A DNA stretch of 37,512 nucleotides from Chlamydiota bacterium (GCA_013286595.1 JABDFI010000015.1:1-37512); one strand, 5' to 3'. Shown: positions 8,640 through 17,871, numbered from the stretch's first letter. Program-made: numbers and translations. Notes: generated by a model not told the origin, from the letters alone.

Positions 8640-10553
8640 TTACTTCTTGTCATCTTCGTCGAGGATTTCAACTTCTGCTTCTTCAATATCTGGCTTTTTA
8701 GATGAAGAAGGTTGTGCATGCGGAGGCGGTGGGCTACCTGCTTGTTGTTGCATCGCTTCACCGATTTTTTGCATGTGTGTGTTGAGCTCATCGCGAGCCG
8801 TTTTGATGTCAGAAAGATCGTCTTTTTCTAATGCTTGTTTTAAAGCATCGATTTTACCTTGGATCGCTGTAGCGATCTCTTTAGGTAAGCGGTCTTTGTA
8901 TTCATCTACCGACTTTTGAGCGCGGAAGGCTAGAGAATCGGCATCATTGCGCAACTCAATTTCCTCTTTGCGCTTAGCATCTTCTTCAGCATGTTCCTCG
9001 GCATCTTTCAACATTCTCTTGATCTCACCTTCTGAGAGTCCAGATTTTGCTTGGATGCGAATTGATTGCTGCTTACCCGATTGCAAATCTTTAGCAGAGA
9101 CGTGCAAGATACCGTCTGCATCGATGTCAAAAGCAACCTCGATCTGAGGCGTGCCGCGCGGTGCGGGAGGGATATCTGTTAAATCAAAACGGCCGATTTC
9201 TTTGTTATCTTTGGCCATCTTGCGCTCACCCTGCAAGACCACAATCGTCACTGCGGGCTGATTGTCAGCAGCTGTAGAGAAGACTTGCTTTTTCTGCGTA
9301 GGGATCGTCGTATTTCTTTCCACGATCGGCGTCAATACACCACCTAAGGTCTCAATTCCTAAAGAGAGTGGGATGACGTCGAGTAGAAGAACGTCTTTCA
9401 CATCACCTGTAAGAACAGCTCCCTGGATCGCAGCGCCAATAGCCACCACCTCATCGGGGTTCACACCTTTATGCGGTTCTCTACCGAAGATTTCTTTCAC
9501 TTTTTTCTCCACAGCTGGCATGCGCGTCATACCACCGACGAGAATCACTTCGCTAATTTGATCTTTAGAAAGACCTGCGTCTTTCATCGCTTTCACGCAA
9601 GGTTCAACTGTGCGTTCGATCAAGTTATGCGTGAGCTCTTCTAGCTTAGCGCGTGTCAAGGTGAGAGAAAGGTGTTTGGGCCCACTTGCATCCATCGTGA
9701 TGAAAGGTTGATTAATCTCACTAGACATCGTTCCAGACAACTCGATTTTTGCCTTTTCCGCCGCATCTCTTAGACGTTGTAGGGCCATTTTGTCTTTGCT
9801 GAGGTCGATGCCGTGTTCTTTTTTGAATTCAGCGAGCAACCACTGTAAAATCGCCTGGTCAAAGTCATCTCCACCAAGGTGAGTATCCCCGTTTGTAGAG
9901 AGTACTTCGAAAACGCCGTCGCCGATTTCCATGACGGAGATATCAAATGTACCGCCCCCTAAGTCGAAGACAGCAATTTTTTTATCGTGTTGCTTGTCAA
10001 AACCGTAGGCCAAGGCAGCAGCTGTAGGCTCTGGAATGATCCTTTTGACATCGAGACCTGCAATGCGACCTGCGTCTTTGGTCGATTGACGCTGAGAATC
10101 GTTAAAGTAAGCAGGAACGGTAATGACCGCCTCTGTCACCTTTTCACCGAGATAAGCTTCTGCAGTTTCTTTCATTTTGATGAGGACTTGTGCACCTACT
10201 TCTTCAGGAGTAAGCAAAGCCCCTTCCACTTCAAATACAGCATCGCCATTGGCATTTTTTGTCACTTTATAAGGGACGTGTTTAGCTTCGTCTAACACTT
10301 CAGCGTACTTGCGTCCGATGAAGCGCTTTGCTGAATAGATCGTTTTTTCTGGATTGGTGATCGATTGGCGCTTAGCGGGAACACCTGCAAGGCGCTCCGC
10401 GCCTTTATAAGCTACAACCGATGGAGTTGTGCGTGTTCCTTCAGCGTTAGCGATAACTTTAGGTTGACCACCTTCCATGATAGCCACGCACGAGTTGGTT
10501 GTACCCAAGTCGATACCGATGATTCTACCTTTACCTTTCTTTTGTTCTGTCAT
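8640..10553 (-). CDS. dnaK: Chaperone protein DnaK (Hsp70)
   Basis: ATP-driven cytoplasmic chaperone that binds exposed hydrophobic segments and works with GrpE and DnaJ. The 637-residue length is usual. Signatures are in order: [13 protein letters not shown] near the N-terminus (phosphate 1), [30 protein letters not shown] (~195, phosphate 2) and [13 protein letters not shown] (~335, the third Hsp70 signature). A substrate-binding domain, a charged helical lid and an acidic Glu/Asp-rich end follow. GGAGA precedes the ATG, which lies two bases after the grpE stop. No dnaJ is in the window. Regulation is expected through HrcA at the upstream CIRCE. Confidence 0.98.
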   Translation of the reverse strand: MTEQKKGKGRIIGIDLGTTNSCVAIMEGGQPKVIANAEGTRTTPSVVAYKGAERLAGVPAKRQSITNPEKTIYSAKRFIGRKYAEVLDEAKHVPYKVTKNANGDAVFEVEGALLTPEEVGAQVLIKMKETAEAYLGEKVTEAVITVPAYFNDSQRQSTKDAGRIAGLDVKRIIPEPTAAALAYGFDKQHDKKIAVFDLGGGTFDISVMEIGDGVFEVLSTNGDTHLGGDDFDQAILQWLLAEFKKEHGIDLSKDKMALQRLRDAAEKAKIELSGTMSSEINQPFITMDASGPKHLSLTLTRAKLEELTHNLIERTVEPCVKAMKDAGLSKDQISEVILVGGMTRMPAVEKKVKEIFGREPHKGVNPDEVVAIGAAIQGAVLTGDVKDVLLLDVIPLSLGIETLGGVLTPIVERNTTIPTQKKQVFSTAADNQPAVTIVVLQGERKMAKDNKEIGRFDLTDIPPAPRGTPQIEVAFDIDADGILHVSAKDLQSGKQQSIRIQAKSGLSEGEIKRMLKDAEEHAEEDAKRKEEIELRNDADSLAFRAQKSVDEYKDRLPKEIATAIQGKIDALKQALEKDDLSDIKTARDELNTHMQKIGEAMQQQAGSPPPPHAQPSSSKKPDIEEAEVEILDEDDKK

Positions 10554-10555
10554 GA

Positions 10556-11119
10556 TTAATTCTCCTCTTTTTCACTAGACTGTTCTTGGGGAGAGCTTTC
10601 TTGAGCTACACCCTTATTTTTATCTGGAGCCACTGCGACTCTAACTTGAGATGGCCGCACTGTGCGATCGCCGCTCTTATAGCCTTTAACAAACTCTTTC
10701 ATGATGGTCCCTGCTGGAACCTCATCGGTTTCTTCCGTCTCAATTGCGTAATGAAGATGAGGATCAAAAAAAGCTCCTTCCGATGTAAATGAGACGACCC
10801 CGTTATTGCTGAGCACATCTTTAAATTGTCCTAAGATCATCGTAAACCCTTGAGCCCAATTGCGCATTTCAGCCGAGAGATTTTCAGTAAATTTTAAAGC
10901 GTTTTCCATGTTGTCGATGGGCGTTAAGATGTCAGCAATCACATTCTCGACGACAAAACGATTTGTCTCTTGCTTTTCTTTTTGCATTCTCTTGCGCATA
11001 TTTTCCATCTCAGCAAGAAGGCGCAGGTATTTATCCTTGCACTCTTTGATCTCCTCTTCTTGAGTTTTGATTTGCGGCGTCGGAGTTTGCTCGGGGGTCT
11101 GATCTATTGTTTCGTCCAT
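10556..11119 (-). CDS. grpE: Nucleotide exchange factor GrpE
   Basis: Releases ADP from DnaK and acts as a thermosensor. At 187 residues it has the family's plan. An acidic, disordered start is followed by a long coiled coil ([20 protein letters not shown]) and the compact beta domain. The latter contains [20 protein letters not shown], a version of the GrpE signature, and [22 protein letters not shown] is found before the ATG. It lies between hrcA (eight-base gap) and dnaK (two-base gap), so the three genes are one transcription unit. Confidence 0.97.
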   Translation of the reverse strand: MDETIDQTPEQTPTPQIKTQEEEIKECKDKYLRLLAEMENMRKRMQKEKQETNRFVVENVIADILTPIDNMENALKFTENLSAEMRNWAQGFTMILGQFKDVLSNNGVVSFTSEGAFFDPHLHYAIETEETDEVPAGTIMKEFVKGYKSGDRTVRPSQVRVAVAPDKNKGVAQESSPQEQSSEKEEN

Positions 11120-11127
11120 GATGCTCC

Positions 11128-12273
11128 TTAAGTTTTGTCTTCCAATAGCAACTGCTGTGTCAAAGCGGTTTCTTGTTTAAAATCTAAATCAGCGGTTGTA
11201 GGCTGTCTAAATGTGATCTTAAATTTGTACATGCTGCGTGTTAAAGATTCAGAAATGGCATTTGAAGCGCACTCTAAAAGCCCAAATAGTTCGCGGTAAG
11301 GGATCCGGTTAGGTCCTAAAATTCCAAAAGCCCCGCATAAAGTATTGTGAATCCGATAAGGAACAGCAATCACAGAACAAGCACTGGCTTCAGGGGCAAA
11401 TTGATGGAGCGTGTCCCCTACCCAGCACGATGTTTCTCGCTTGGCCACGCAAGCATTCAATAACGTGCGAAGCTGCCCTTTATTTTCAAATAAAGAAAGC
11501 CCGCTAGCCAGGGCTACTGCATCCTGAAAATCTGGATAACTCAACAGCTTGGAAAATCCCGCCTGAAAAAGATCTTCTGCTGTGAAATTAGTATAGCTAA
11601 CGATATGGCGCAACATCACTTCTTTATAGAGATTGTCGGCAAAGGCTTCTTCTTCCACATCGAGCTTGGGCTTATCCAGACCTGTCAACTTCCAATTGAA
11701 GTAATTTTCTAAGCGCTTCAAGGCGAAACTGCTCAGTTTTTTCTCGATGTAGAGCGTTTCGGTATGAATCATCCCAAAATCGGTCACTAAAATGCATAAA
11801 ATCCGGCTGCGATCGATCGCTACCAATTTGATGTCGATGAGAAAGTCATGGTCAAAACGGGGGGCCGATAAAAAGACGGCACAGCGCGTGATTTCACTAA
11901 TGGATTCAGCTGCATGCTGCAAAAATGAGGCAATTTCACGCGTTTCTCTAGCCAAGTGCTCTTTTACCCATTTCTTCTCACGATCGCTCAAAATGGGCTG
12001 ATTCAGATGCTCTTCTGCGTAGATCTTATAAGCTAAAGCGGTTGGGATTCTGCCCCCAGAAGAATGCTGCTGTTTAAGATAGCCTTCTTCTTCGAGTCTG
12101 GAAAAATAGTTGCGGATGGTGGCAGAACTTAAGCCTTCACACCACTCCTCTTTGAGGGTATTGGAGCCAATAGGCCTGCCTGTCTTCAGATAGAGCTCGA
12201 TAAGGCCAAACAGGATGATCTTCTCCCTTTGCCCTTTAGCTGGTTTTTTCTGTAAGAGTGATTTTGTAGCCAT
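11128..12273 (-). CDS. hrcA: Heat-inducible transcription repressor HrcA
   Basis: Binds CIRCE operators and represses the dnaK and groE operons at normal temperature. Residues ~1-80 form the winged helix (LKTGRPIGSNTLKEEW, LSSATIRNYFSRLEEEGYL). A GAF-like dimerisation region and the usual C-terminal part (GPNRIPYRELFGLLE) follow. The protein has about 381 residues, longer than the ~340 typical of many bacteria but close to chlamydial HrcA, which carries a C-terminal extension. An in-frame TTG twelve bases upstream is possible; the ATG at 12273 is preferred because GGGAAAG precedes it. First gene of hrcA-grpE-dnaK. Confidence 0.95.
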   Translation of the reverse strand: MATKSLLQKKPAKGQREKIILFGLIELYLKTGRPIGSNTLKEEWCEGLSSATIRNYFSRLEEEGYLKQQHSSGGRIPTALAYKIYAEEHLNQPILSDREKKWVKEHLARETREIASFLQHAAESISEITRCAVFLSAPRFDHDFLIDIKLVAIDRSRILCILVTDFGMIHTETLYIEKKLSSFALKRLENYFNWKLTGLDKPKLDVEEEAFADNLYKEVMLRHIVSYTNFTAEDLFQAGFSKLLSYPDFQDAVALASGLSLFENKGQLRTLLNACVAKRETSCWVGDTLHQFAPEASACSVIAVPYRIHNTLCGAFGILGPNRIPYRELFGLLECASNAISESLTRSMYKFKITFRQPTTADLDFKQETALTQQLLLEDKT

Positions 12274-12331
12274 AGTCTTTCCCAATCTAAGATCACTATA
12301 TCAAATCACCTATGAAAAACGCAACAAAAAT

Positions 12332-12358
12332 TTAGCACTCTAATAGGCTGACTGCTTG
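12332..12358 (-). promoter_or_regulatory. CIRCE operator (degenerate right half) for hrcA-grpE-dnaK
   Basis: TTAGCACTC, nine bases, then GACTGCTTG. The left arm is a perfect CIRCE half-site. The right arm matches GAGTGCTAA at six of nine positions. It lies about 60 bp before the hrcA start, where HrcA would block transcription of its own operon. Degenerate CIRCE arms are known in chlamydiae. Confidence 0.8.
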
Positions 12359-12509
12359 TTTATTCCATATCTCTCTCACTTTAAATAGGTTGTAATTTTT
12401 ATCAAGGAAATTCATAGCAAAAACACACACAATAAAAAGGCTACTTTTCTTCGGAACCTCCTCCTTCGGGAGTAAATTTTTTTGATGTTTTGTATTCGTC
12501 AATAAAACA

Positions 12510-12526
12510 TTAACTTCACAAGTTAA
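12510..12526. promoter_or_regulatory. Perfect small palindrome ahead of the GNAT gene
   Basis: TTAACTT-CAC-AAGTTAA, a 7-3-7 palindrome about 70 bp before the acetyltransferase start, in AT-rich DNA. It has the size of a dimeric repressor site. The same intergenic stretch (12286-12593) also holds the CIRCE and a tiny CTCC-TTCG-GGAG hairpin followed by T-rich DNA at about 12460-12485. No binding protein can be named. Confidence 0.3.
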
Positions 12527-12593
12527 TATTCATTCAAATTAAATGTTAACTATGCTACAATATTGTTATTATAAACTAATTATCAGGATTGTT

Positions 12594-13244
12594 ATGTCTA
12601 TTAATAATTGCATTAATCTAATTATAAATTATGCCGATCTACCAAAGGCGGCAGATCCTATAAGGCAAATACTTCAAACAATTTTTGTACTTTCTGACGA
12701 AGATGTTGTATGTCAAACAACAATAACAGAAAAACCCACAAAAATATCTGTAGAGGTCCTGGTCACAAGTCGTGTAAATGAGGAAGGACTAAAAACTTAC
12801 AAAGTATGGCACAACCGTAATTTACTCGGCACAATTGAACTAGATTATTTAGACATTTTAGGCAATGGGAAGCTGGGCTCAGCTATTTATCCAGATGGTG
12901 TTCATCAACAATTGATTGGATATGGAGAAGACAGTTCAAAACCGGTTAAAAAAATATACATCGAAAATTTAGAATCTTTCAGCAGGAAGAAATACTCTGG
13001 AGTTGGTAGTTTATTATTAAGAATGGCCTATCAAGAAAGTGCTCTGAAAGGATGTAAAGGAAAAATCATGACCTATGCTATCTCTAACTCTCCTGGATTT
13101 TATTATAAATGTGGCTATCGACATGTTAATCCCGAAAACAACAAGCTTATTAAGGAAGCAATTGAGAAGGCATCTTCTCAAAAGAAACAAAAGATCCCGA
13201 ATACCAAGCTCTATATAGGAGAGATGTATTTCGACGAAGTCTAA
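12594..13244 (+). CDS. GNAT-family N-acetyltransferase-like protein
   Basis: A 216-residue protein whose C-terminal half has the GNAT acetyl-CoA fold signature. IYIENLESFSRKKYSGVGS holds a beta4 strand and the pyrophosphate loop (here G-V-G-S instead of the usual Q/RxxGxG/A). LLLRMAYQESALKGC is the following helix and GFYYKCGYR the motif-B aromatic segment. The first ~80 residues match nothing I recognise. The substrate is unknown. A start 17 codons earlier exists, but AGGA sits five bases before the ATG at 12594. The gene is AT-rich and stands alone between the heat-shock operon and aspS, consistent with a recent arrival. Confidence 0.65.
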   Translation: MSINNCINLIINYADLPKAADPIRQILQTIFVLSDEDVVCQTTITEKPTKISVEVLVTSRVNEEGLKTYKVWHNRNLLGTIELDYLDILGNGKLGSAIYPDGVHQQLIGYGEDSSKPVKKIYIENLESFSRKKYSGVGSLLLRMAYQESALKGCKGKIMTYAISNSPGFYYKCGYRHVNPENNKLIKEAIEKASSQKKQKIPNTKLYIGEMYFDEV

Positions 13245-13392
13245 CGTCCTCTAATGTGTTATACACGCCCCGACTTTGAGCACGCGATTTGGCAAAGCGA
13301 CATGAGGGTCAAAGGCGGTCGCGGGAGGGGCCGCACTTTGTGACGGGCCCATCCGACATGTCTCTTCTTCGCCTATTTTAATTTGTCACCTC

Positions 13393-15201
13393 TTACACCT
13401 TACAGAAAGAGCCAAACTGAGGCTGTACCAAAGTGATGAGGTCTTTGCCTTTCATGATGAGCGATTCAGTGGGCATGCCACAATTAAAGGCGACTTGTTC
13501 TAAATTTTGGAGGGAGTTGTCGAAGAAGGTTTCTAGGTTGAGCAAGGGACCAAAGGGGGGTACGCCTCCGATGATGAGTCCAAAGCGCTCTTTAATCACT
13601 TCTGGATCTTCGAATTCACATTTTTCCCCCACCACCTCTGCGACAGCTTTTGTGTCGAGTTTGAGATGGGATGGGATATTGAATTGATAGTTTTTCTTGG
13701 AGTTTTTTCCTCGCAAGATAAGGGATTTTACCCCTTCCTCTAGTTTCGTTCCCCTCACGCGAGCAGAATCTTCTGAAGTGGGAGTTGTCTCGTGAGTGAT
13801 GTGTTTGAATTCCATGTCATTTTTACGGAGCAGGTGAATAATCTCGTTGCGGATATTTTCACCGCCGAAGAATATTTTTTGTTTGATCCGGTTGCCGGCA
13901 ATCCGCTTGGGATCGGAGGGAAAGAGAGATGCCTCGCGAATATTCTTGAGCTTGAGCATGGTCATGGTTAGGCGCTCAAATCCAATCCCAAATCCTCCGT
14001 GAGGGGGCATCCCATATTTGAAAATGCTTAAGTAGTCGGTGAAGTTTTCAGGATTCATCCCTTTAGCAACAATCCCCTGAACCATCGAATCGTATGTATG
14101 GCGGCGCTGTCCACCTGAGGTGACTTCAGTGCCAGCACAGAGAAGATCAAACGTGTTGGTTAGCGAGGGATTATCTTCTTTAGGATAAGAATAGAAGGGG
14201 CGTTTGCTCGTTTTCCAATCGGTGATGAAAATGAGATCGGTACCTGCTTTTTCTTGTGCATATTTGCAGAGCTCCCGCTCAGCTGCAGGGCTTAAATCGT
14301 CCTCATGACGTTCATCGATGCCTGTGCGCTCAAAGTAGATCTGCAGAGCTTCTTTAAACGTGACGCGAGGAAAAGGAACATCCTGTGGAGCTTTGATGAT
14401 CTGACCATCTAACAGAGCTATCTGCTCGCTACAGTGTTGGTGCAGATAATTTAGGATGAACTTGATGGCGTTTTCTTGCACATCCATGATCTCATGCCAG
14501 TGTTTGAAAAAGCCCATCTCAAACTCAAACTGCTTACCTTCTGCAAGGTGGCGCGGAGTATTGGATTGCTCGGCTCGGAAAAAGGGCATCAGAGCAAAAA
14601 CGCGCTCATTAACACCTACCATGATCTGCTTATAGAGCTGGCTGCTCTGCGCCAGAGTTGCCGTGTAGCCAAAGTAATCGACATTGAAAAACTCAGCCCC
14701 CCCTTCGGAAGAAGCTCCAATGATGCACGGGGCAAAGTACTCAGAGGCCTTGACAACATCGTGCATGAAGAGTCGGTAGGCATGAGCGATATCAGCTTGA
14801 AGTTTGAACACGGCTTGGATCTGCCGATTGCGCAACGCAACAGGACGATGGTCGAGAATAAACTCTAGTTCAGCATTGATTTCAGGTTTATAGTATTCTA
14901 AAGGAGGAGGTTCTTGAATCGCCACTTCCACTTCAATGGAAGGATCGATCACTTCCACTCCAAGTCCAGCCTGTGTAGAAGCGACAATTGTTCCTGTAAC
15001 ATTCAACACACTTCCCGGTTGCAATCGGGCGATTTTCTGCACTTGAATCGCATCTTGCACAACAATCTGGCAAAAACCCGTGCGATCTCTTAAGACGAGA
15101 AAGGTCAATTTACCAAAAGCCCGCAGATTATTTAACCAACCGCGTAAATAAACTTTTTTTCCAATGTGTTGCTGTAACTCTGAAGCTAATGTTCTTTCCA
15201 T
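13393..15201 (-). CDS. aspS: Archaeal-type aspartyl-tRNA synthetase fused to a YbaK-like editing domain
   Basis: Class II synthetase charging tRNA with aspartate. Residues 1-~105 are the anticodon-binding OB fold (YLRGWLNNLR, FLVLRDRTGFCQIVV). Residues ~110-440 are the catalytic core, with QSSQLYKQ (185-192), motif 2 FRAE (208-211) plus RHLAE, TEVTSGGQR (358-366), YGMPPHGGFGIGFER ending at 410 (motif 3) and NIREASLFPSD. This is the short archaeal/AspRS2 type, without the bacterial GAD insertion. Residues ~452-602 form a separate domain resembling YbaK/ProX deacylases (EEGVKSLIL around 490, GLIIGGVPPFGPLL around 543-554). I know of no common fusion of this kind. Whether it charges tRNA-Asn too cannot be decided: the position matching W26 of a discriminating archaeal enzyme appears to be Asn. 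It is divergent from the ATPase gene. Confidence 0.85.
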   Translation of the reverse strand: MERTLASELQQHIGKKVYLRGWLNNLRAFGKLTFLVLRDRTGFCQIVVQDAIQVQKIARLQPGSVLNVTGTIVASTQAGLGVEVIDPSIEVEVAIQEPPPLEYYKPEINAELEFILDHRPVALRNRQIQAVFKLQADIAHAYRLFMHDVVKASEYFAPCIIGASSEGGAEFFNVDYFGYTATLAQSSQLYKQIMVGVNERVFALMPFFRAEQSNTPRHLAEGKQFEFEMGFFKHWHEIMDVQENAIKFILNYLHQHCSEQIALLDGQIIKAPQDVPFPRVTFKEALQIYFERTGIDERHEDDLSPAAERELCKYAQEKAGTDLIFITDWKTSKRPFYSYPKEDNPSLTNTFDLLCAGTEVTSGGQRRHTYDSMVQGIVAKGMNPENFTDYLSIFKYGMPPHGGFGIGFERLTMTMLKLKNIREASLFPSDPKRIAGNRIKQKIFFGGENIRNEIIHLLRKNDMEFKHITHETTPTSEDSARVRGTKLEEGVKSLILRGKNSKKNYQFNIPSHLKLDTKAVAEVVGEKCEFEDPEVIKERFGLIIGGVPPFGPLLNLETFFDNSLQNLEQVAFNCGMPTESLIMKGKDLITLVQPQFGSFCKV

Positions 15202-15297
15202 CGGATTTAAGCCAAATTTTGATACATGTACATCTTCCCTAAAGCTTCACTTTTTTGCCAAGTCAAAATATGATTGAATCGCGTATAGAGAAAAAGT

Positions 15298-17130
15298 ATG
15301 AAAACCTTTTTACAAGAATACCCCATCCCGCTCTTTGTTTTTTTTGGACTTATCGCGGGGATCATTTTATATGCATTTGGGCACCCTATGATGGCTCACT
15401 ACGTATGGATGAGCACTCTTATCTTAGGAGGAGCCCCGATTATCTGGCATACCCTTCAAGGGATGTTTAAAGGGCAATTTGCCTCTGATATCGTGGCCAT
15501 GCTTGCCATTATCACTGCCTTAATCATGAACCAAACCTTTGCCGGCGCAATTGTGGTTCTGATGCAATCTGGAGGAGAAGCTATCGAAAAATATGGTCTG
15601 CGACGCGCCTCTTCCTCGCTGACCGCTCTTTTAGCTCGCGCACCGCGTCATGCGCGGAAAAAAATTGATGGTGCGTTGGTTGAGATTGAGATCAAAGAGG
15701 TGCGTGTAGGTGACATTCTAGTTGTTCGTCAAGGAGATCTCATTCCCGTGGACGGAACCATCGTACAAGGAGAAGCAGAGATCGATGAATCGGCAATGAC
15801 CGGAGAGCCCCTGGCTCATTTAAAGCCGAAGGGAAGTGCGGTGATTAGTGGAAGCATTGCTGTGAATGGGGCTTTTGAAATGCGCGCTGATAAACTCAGC
15901 GAAGACAGTCAGTATGCTAAAATCGTCCAGCTTGTGCGTCGAGCACAGGATGAAAAAGCACCCATCCAAAGACTTGCTGATAAATATGCCATTATTTTCA
16001 CTCCTCTCACTTTAGCAATGAGCACTCTAGCCTGGTTCATTACACACGACCCGATTGCCGTTTTATCTGTGTTAGTGGTGGCAACTCCCTGTCCCCTCAT
16101 TTTAGCCACACCCGTAGCTGTGATCAGCGGCGTCAACCGCGCAGCCAAGGCAGGCATCATCGTCAAAGGAGGGGCTCCTCTTGAACAAGTGGGACGCATT
16201 AAAGCTGTCTTGTTTGATAAGACAGGTACGATTACTCATGGGAAACCCTCAATAGATCATATTATTCCCATGAACCACTTTTCTTCCGAAGAGGTGGTCG
16301 TTAAAGCCGCTTGCCTAGAACAACTCTCTTCTCATTCGACAGCCCAAGCGATTGTTCAGCACGCTCAACAGCTTAGCCCTCTGCAATTGCCTGCCCATTT
16401 TCGCGAGACGCCCGGCCGCGGTGTTGAAGGAGAGATCAATCAAAACCGAATCATGGTGGGTTCTCCCACTTTCATTGAAGAGAGGCTAGGCGCCAACGCG
16501 CTCCAAGAGTGTGGCCAAGAACTCGATAGGCTGCGAGAACAAGGAAAACTCATCGCCTGCGTTGCCATCGATGAAAAGCTCGCCGGGATGATCATCTTGA
16601 GCGATCACATGCGCTCAGGTGTTCCCATCATGGTTAAACGATTAAAAACACTAGGCATTAAGTACATGGCGATTCTGACAGGCGATAGTGAAAAAAACGC
16701 ATCTTTCATCGCTAAATACGCAGGAATCCTTCATATCCATGCTGAACTAACTCCCCTTCAAAAAGTCACTCGTGTGAAACAACTTAGACAGTCCTATCCT
16801 TATACCTTGATGGTAGGAGATGGGATTAATGATGCACCCGCACTAGCCAGTGCTACCGTGGGAATTGCCATGGGAGCTCATGGCACAGCAATCTCCGCTG
16901 AAGCAGCAGATATTGTCTTGCTCGTTGATGACGTGACCAAAGTGGCAGAGGCTGTCTATATCGGTCAACGGATGCTTCGGATTGCCACGCAAGGCATCCT
17001 TATTGGCATCGGCCTTAGCTTTTCATTGATGATCTTGGCGGCTTTTGGCCACATTAACCCTCCCATAGGAGCTCTTCTACAAGAAGTGATCGATGCAGCG
17101 GTGATTATTAATGCCTTAAGAGCTAGATGA
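15298..17130 (+). CDS. P1B-type heavy-metal-translocating ATPase (TPC type)
   Basis: Inner-membrane pump that exports or moves a transition metal using ATP. It has 610 residues and no N-terminal metal-binding domain. Membrane segments occupy the first ~90 residues. The actuator loop has TGEP (T168-G169-E170). The transport helix carries ATPCPLILATP with Thr-Pro-Cys at 263-265, in place of the CPC of Cu/Cd/Zn pumps or the SPC of others. The phosphorylation site is DKTGTITHGKP (D307), and hinge GDGINDAPA has D508. C-terminal helices end with EVIDAAVIINALRAR. The TPC signature is known in less-characterised P1B subgroups, so the metal is unknown. A small cysteine-rich gene converges with and overlaps its 3' end, and a second lies 350 bp on, hinting at linked metal handling. 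Confidence 0.92.
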   Translation: MKTFLQEYPIPLFVFFGLIAGIILYAFGHPMMAHYVWMSTLILGGAPIIWHTLQGMFKGQFASDIVAMLAIITALIMNQTFAGAIVVLMQSGGEAIEKYGLRRASSSLTALLARAPRHARKKIDGALVEIEIKEVRVGDILVVRQGDLIPVDGTIVQGEAEIDESAMTGEPLAHLKPKGSAVISGSIAVNGAFEMRADKLSEDSQYAKIVQLVRRAQDEKAPIQRLADKYAIIFTPLTLAMSTLAWFITHDPIAVLSVLVVATPCPLILATPVAVISGVNRAAKAGIIVKGGAPLEQVGRIKAVLFDKTGTITHGKPSIDHIIPMNHFSSEEVVVKAACLEQLSSHSTAQAIVQHAQQLSPLQLPAHFRETPGRGVEGEINQNRIMVGSPTFIEERLGANALQECGQELDRLREQGKLIACVAIDEKLAGMIILSDHMRSGVPIMVKRLKTLGIKYMAILTGDSEKNASFIAKYAGILHIHAELTPLQKVTRVKQLRQSYPYTLMVGDGINDAPALASATVGIAMGAHGTAISAEAADIVLLVDDVTKVAEAVYIGQRMLRIATQGILIGIGLSFSLMILAAFGHINPPIGALLQEVIDAAVIINALRAR

Positions 17131-17238
17131 TGGCTTACATTCACAATTGACACAGGTGCAAGGCTTTCCAGACTTACATCCACAATTGGAACAACCTGCA
17201 CATCCTATAGCCACTAGTATACAAAGTACATACTTCAT
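17116..17238 (-). CDS. Very small cysteine-rich secreted/lipoprotein-like peptide (40 aa)
   Basis: A 40-codon frame starting ATG at 17238 with a strong GGGGGGAAG ribosome-binding site. The start MKYVLCILVAIGC is a short signal/lipoprotein segment (candidate lipobox V-A-I-G-C or C-A-G-C). The rest, CSNCGCKSGKPCTCVNCEC, is a dense CxC/CxxC array like a metallothionein, ending in serines. Ten cysteines in forty residues is hard to get by chance. It converges on the metal ATPase and overlaps its last 15 bp. The N-terminus MKY-L resembles the cysteine-rich lipoprotein at 17477, which is transcribed away from it. Metal binding or an OmcA-like envelope role are both possible. Confidence 0.7.
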   Translation of the reverse strand: MKYVLCILVAIGCAGCSNCGCKSGKPCTCVNCECKPSSSS

Positions 17239-17299
17239 ACTTCCCCCCTTTTACCTTTCATATAATGAATGGGACCGAAAGACACAAGAATGTTCATCT

Positions 17300-17343
17300 C
17301 CTTGCCCCTGCCCAATTAACTAACTTTTCCGACTGGGGCAAGG
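17300..17343. other. Nine-bp perfect inverted repeat between the two cysteine-rich genes
   Basis: CCTTGCCCC and GGGGCAAGG separated by 26 bases, between two divergent cysteine-rich genes. It may be a hairpin or a shared operator. The rest of 17239-17476 is AT-rich with no other visible feature. Confidence 0.35.
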
Positions 17344-17476
17344 GTAAGTGGAAAAAAATTAATTTTAATTCACTAACACTTTATAGCATCAATTTGTAAT
17401 TAATTTATCATATTGAAATAATAATGTAATTAAGTGTAATAATTATATTATAAACCATAACTAATGGGTGGTTGTT

Positions 17477-17671
17477 ATGAAATACTTAATCTTATTATGC
17501 GCTGCTTCTTTTGGTCTTGCAGCATGCACGACAACAAGAGACTGCTGCGAACGCAGATGTGAAAAACCCTGCTGCGAACGCAGATGTGAAAAACGTTGCG
17601 ACCGCAAGTGCGACAGACCTTGCGATCGTCCTTGCAGCAGTCCTTTAGAAAGACGCTGCGCAAGATGCTAA
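17477..17671 (+). CDS. Cysteine-rich small lipoprotein
   Basis: A 64-residue protein. MKYLILLCAASFGLAAC is a classical lipoprotein signal with lipobox L-A-A-C, lipidated Cys at 17. The mature part carries 14 Cys in the whole protein, arranged in tandem as CCERRCEKP-CCERRCEKR-CDRKCDRPCDRPC; the DNA shows the same 27-bp unit twice. Chlamydial envelopes are cross-linked by cysteine-rich proteins, and the small lipoprotein OmcA has the same plan of lipobox then cysteine clusters. The Arg/Cys repeat differs from OmcA, however, so homology is not claimed. A GTG nine bases earlier is a possible start. It lies next to a second small cysteine-rich gene and the metal ATPase. Confidence 0.8.
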   Translation: MKYLILLCAASFGLAACTTTRDCCERRCEKPCCERRCEKRCDRKCDRPCDRPCSSPLERRCARC

Positions 17672-17677
17672 TCATCT

Positions 17678-17860
17678 GAGGCAGTTGGAAAACTCACCGC
17701 ACCACAGCAAAATCGCCCTTTGAGCCATTTTGCCATCCCATTCCTGAGCCCTACTCACTTCGAGTATGTGCTCGGGAATGGGAGCAAGGCCGCTCCAGTG
17801 GCTGACAAACTGACTCAAAATCATCGATTTTTCTGGGTCGGGTAGTTTTACAACTGCCTC
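17678..17860. repeat. Family-B palindromic element, copy 1
   Basis: 183 bp bounded by GAGGCAGTTGGAAAACT and AGTTTTACAACTGCCTC. Inner arms (AGCAAAATCGCCCTTTGAGC and CTCAAAATCATCGATTTTTC) match copy 2 in the opposite orientation. Flanks ATCT and ACCT suggest a 4-bp target duplication with one change. No reading frame of its own. It resembles a MITE. Confidence 0.8.
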
Positions 17861-17871
17861 ACCTGCCTATA

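Noticed and set aside
13245-13392. GC-richer stretch with partial inverted repeats between the GNAT gene and aspS
   Set aside because: Arms are too interrupted to call an element or terminator, and no reading frame stands out.
17541-17640. Possible CRISPR-like short repeat in the cysteine-rich lipoprotein gene
   Set aside because: Two imperfect 27-bp units without spacers, in frame and coding.
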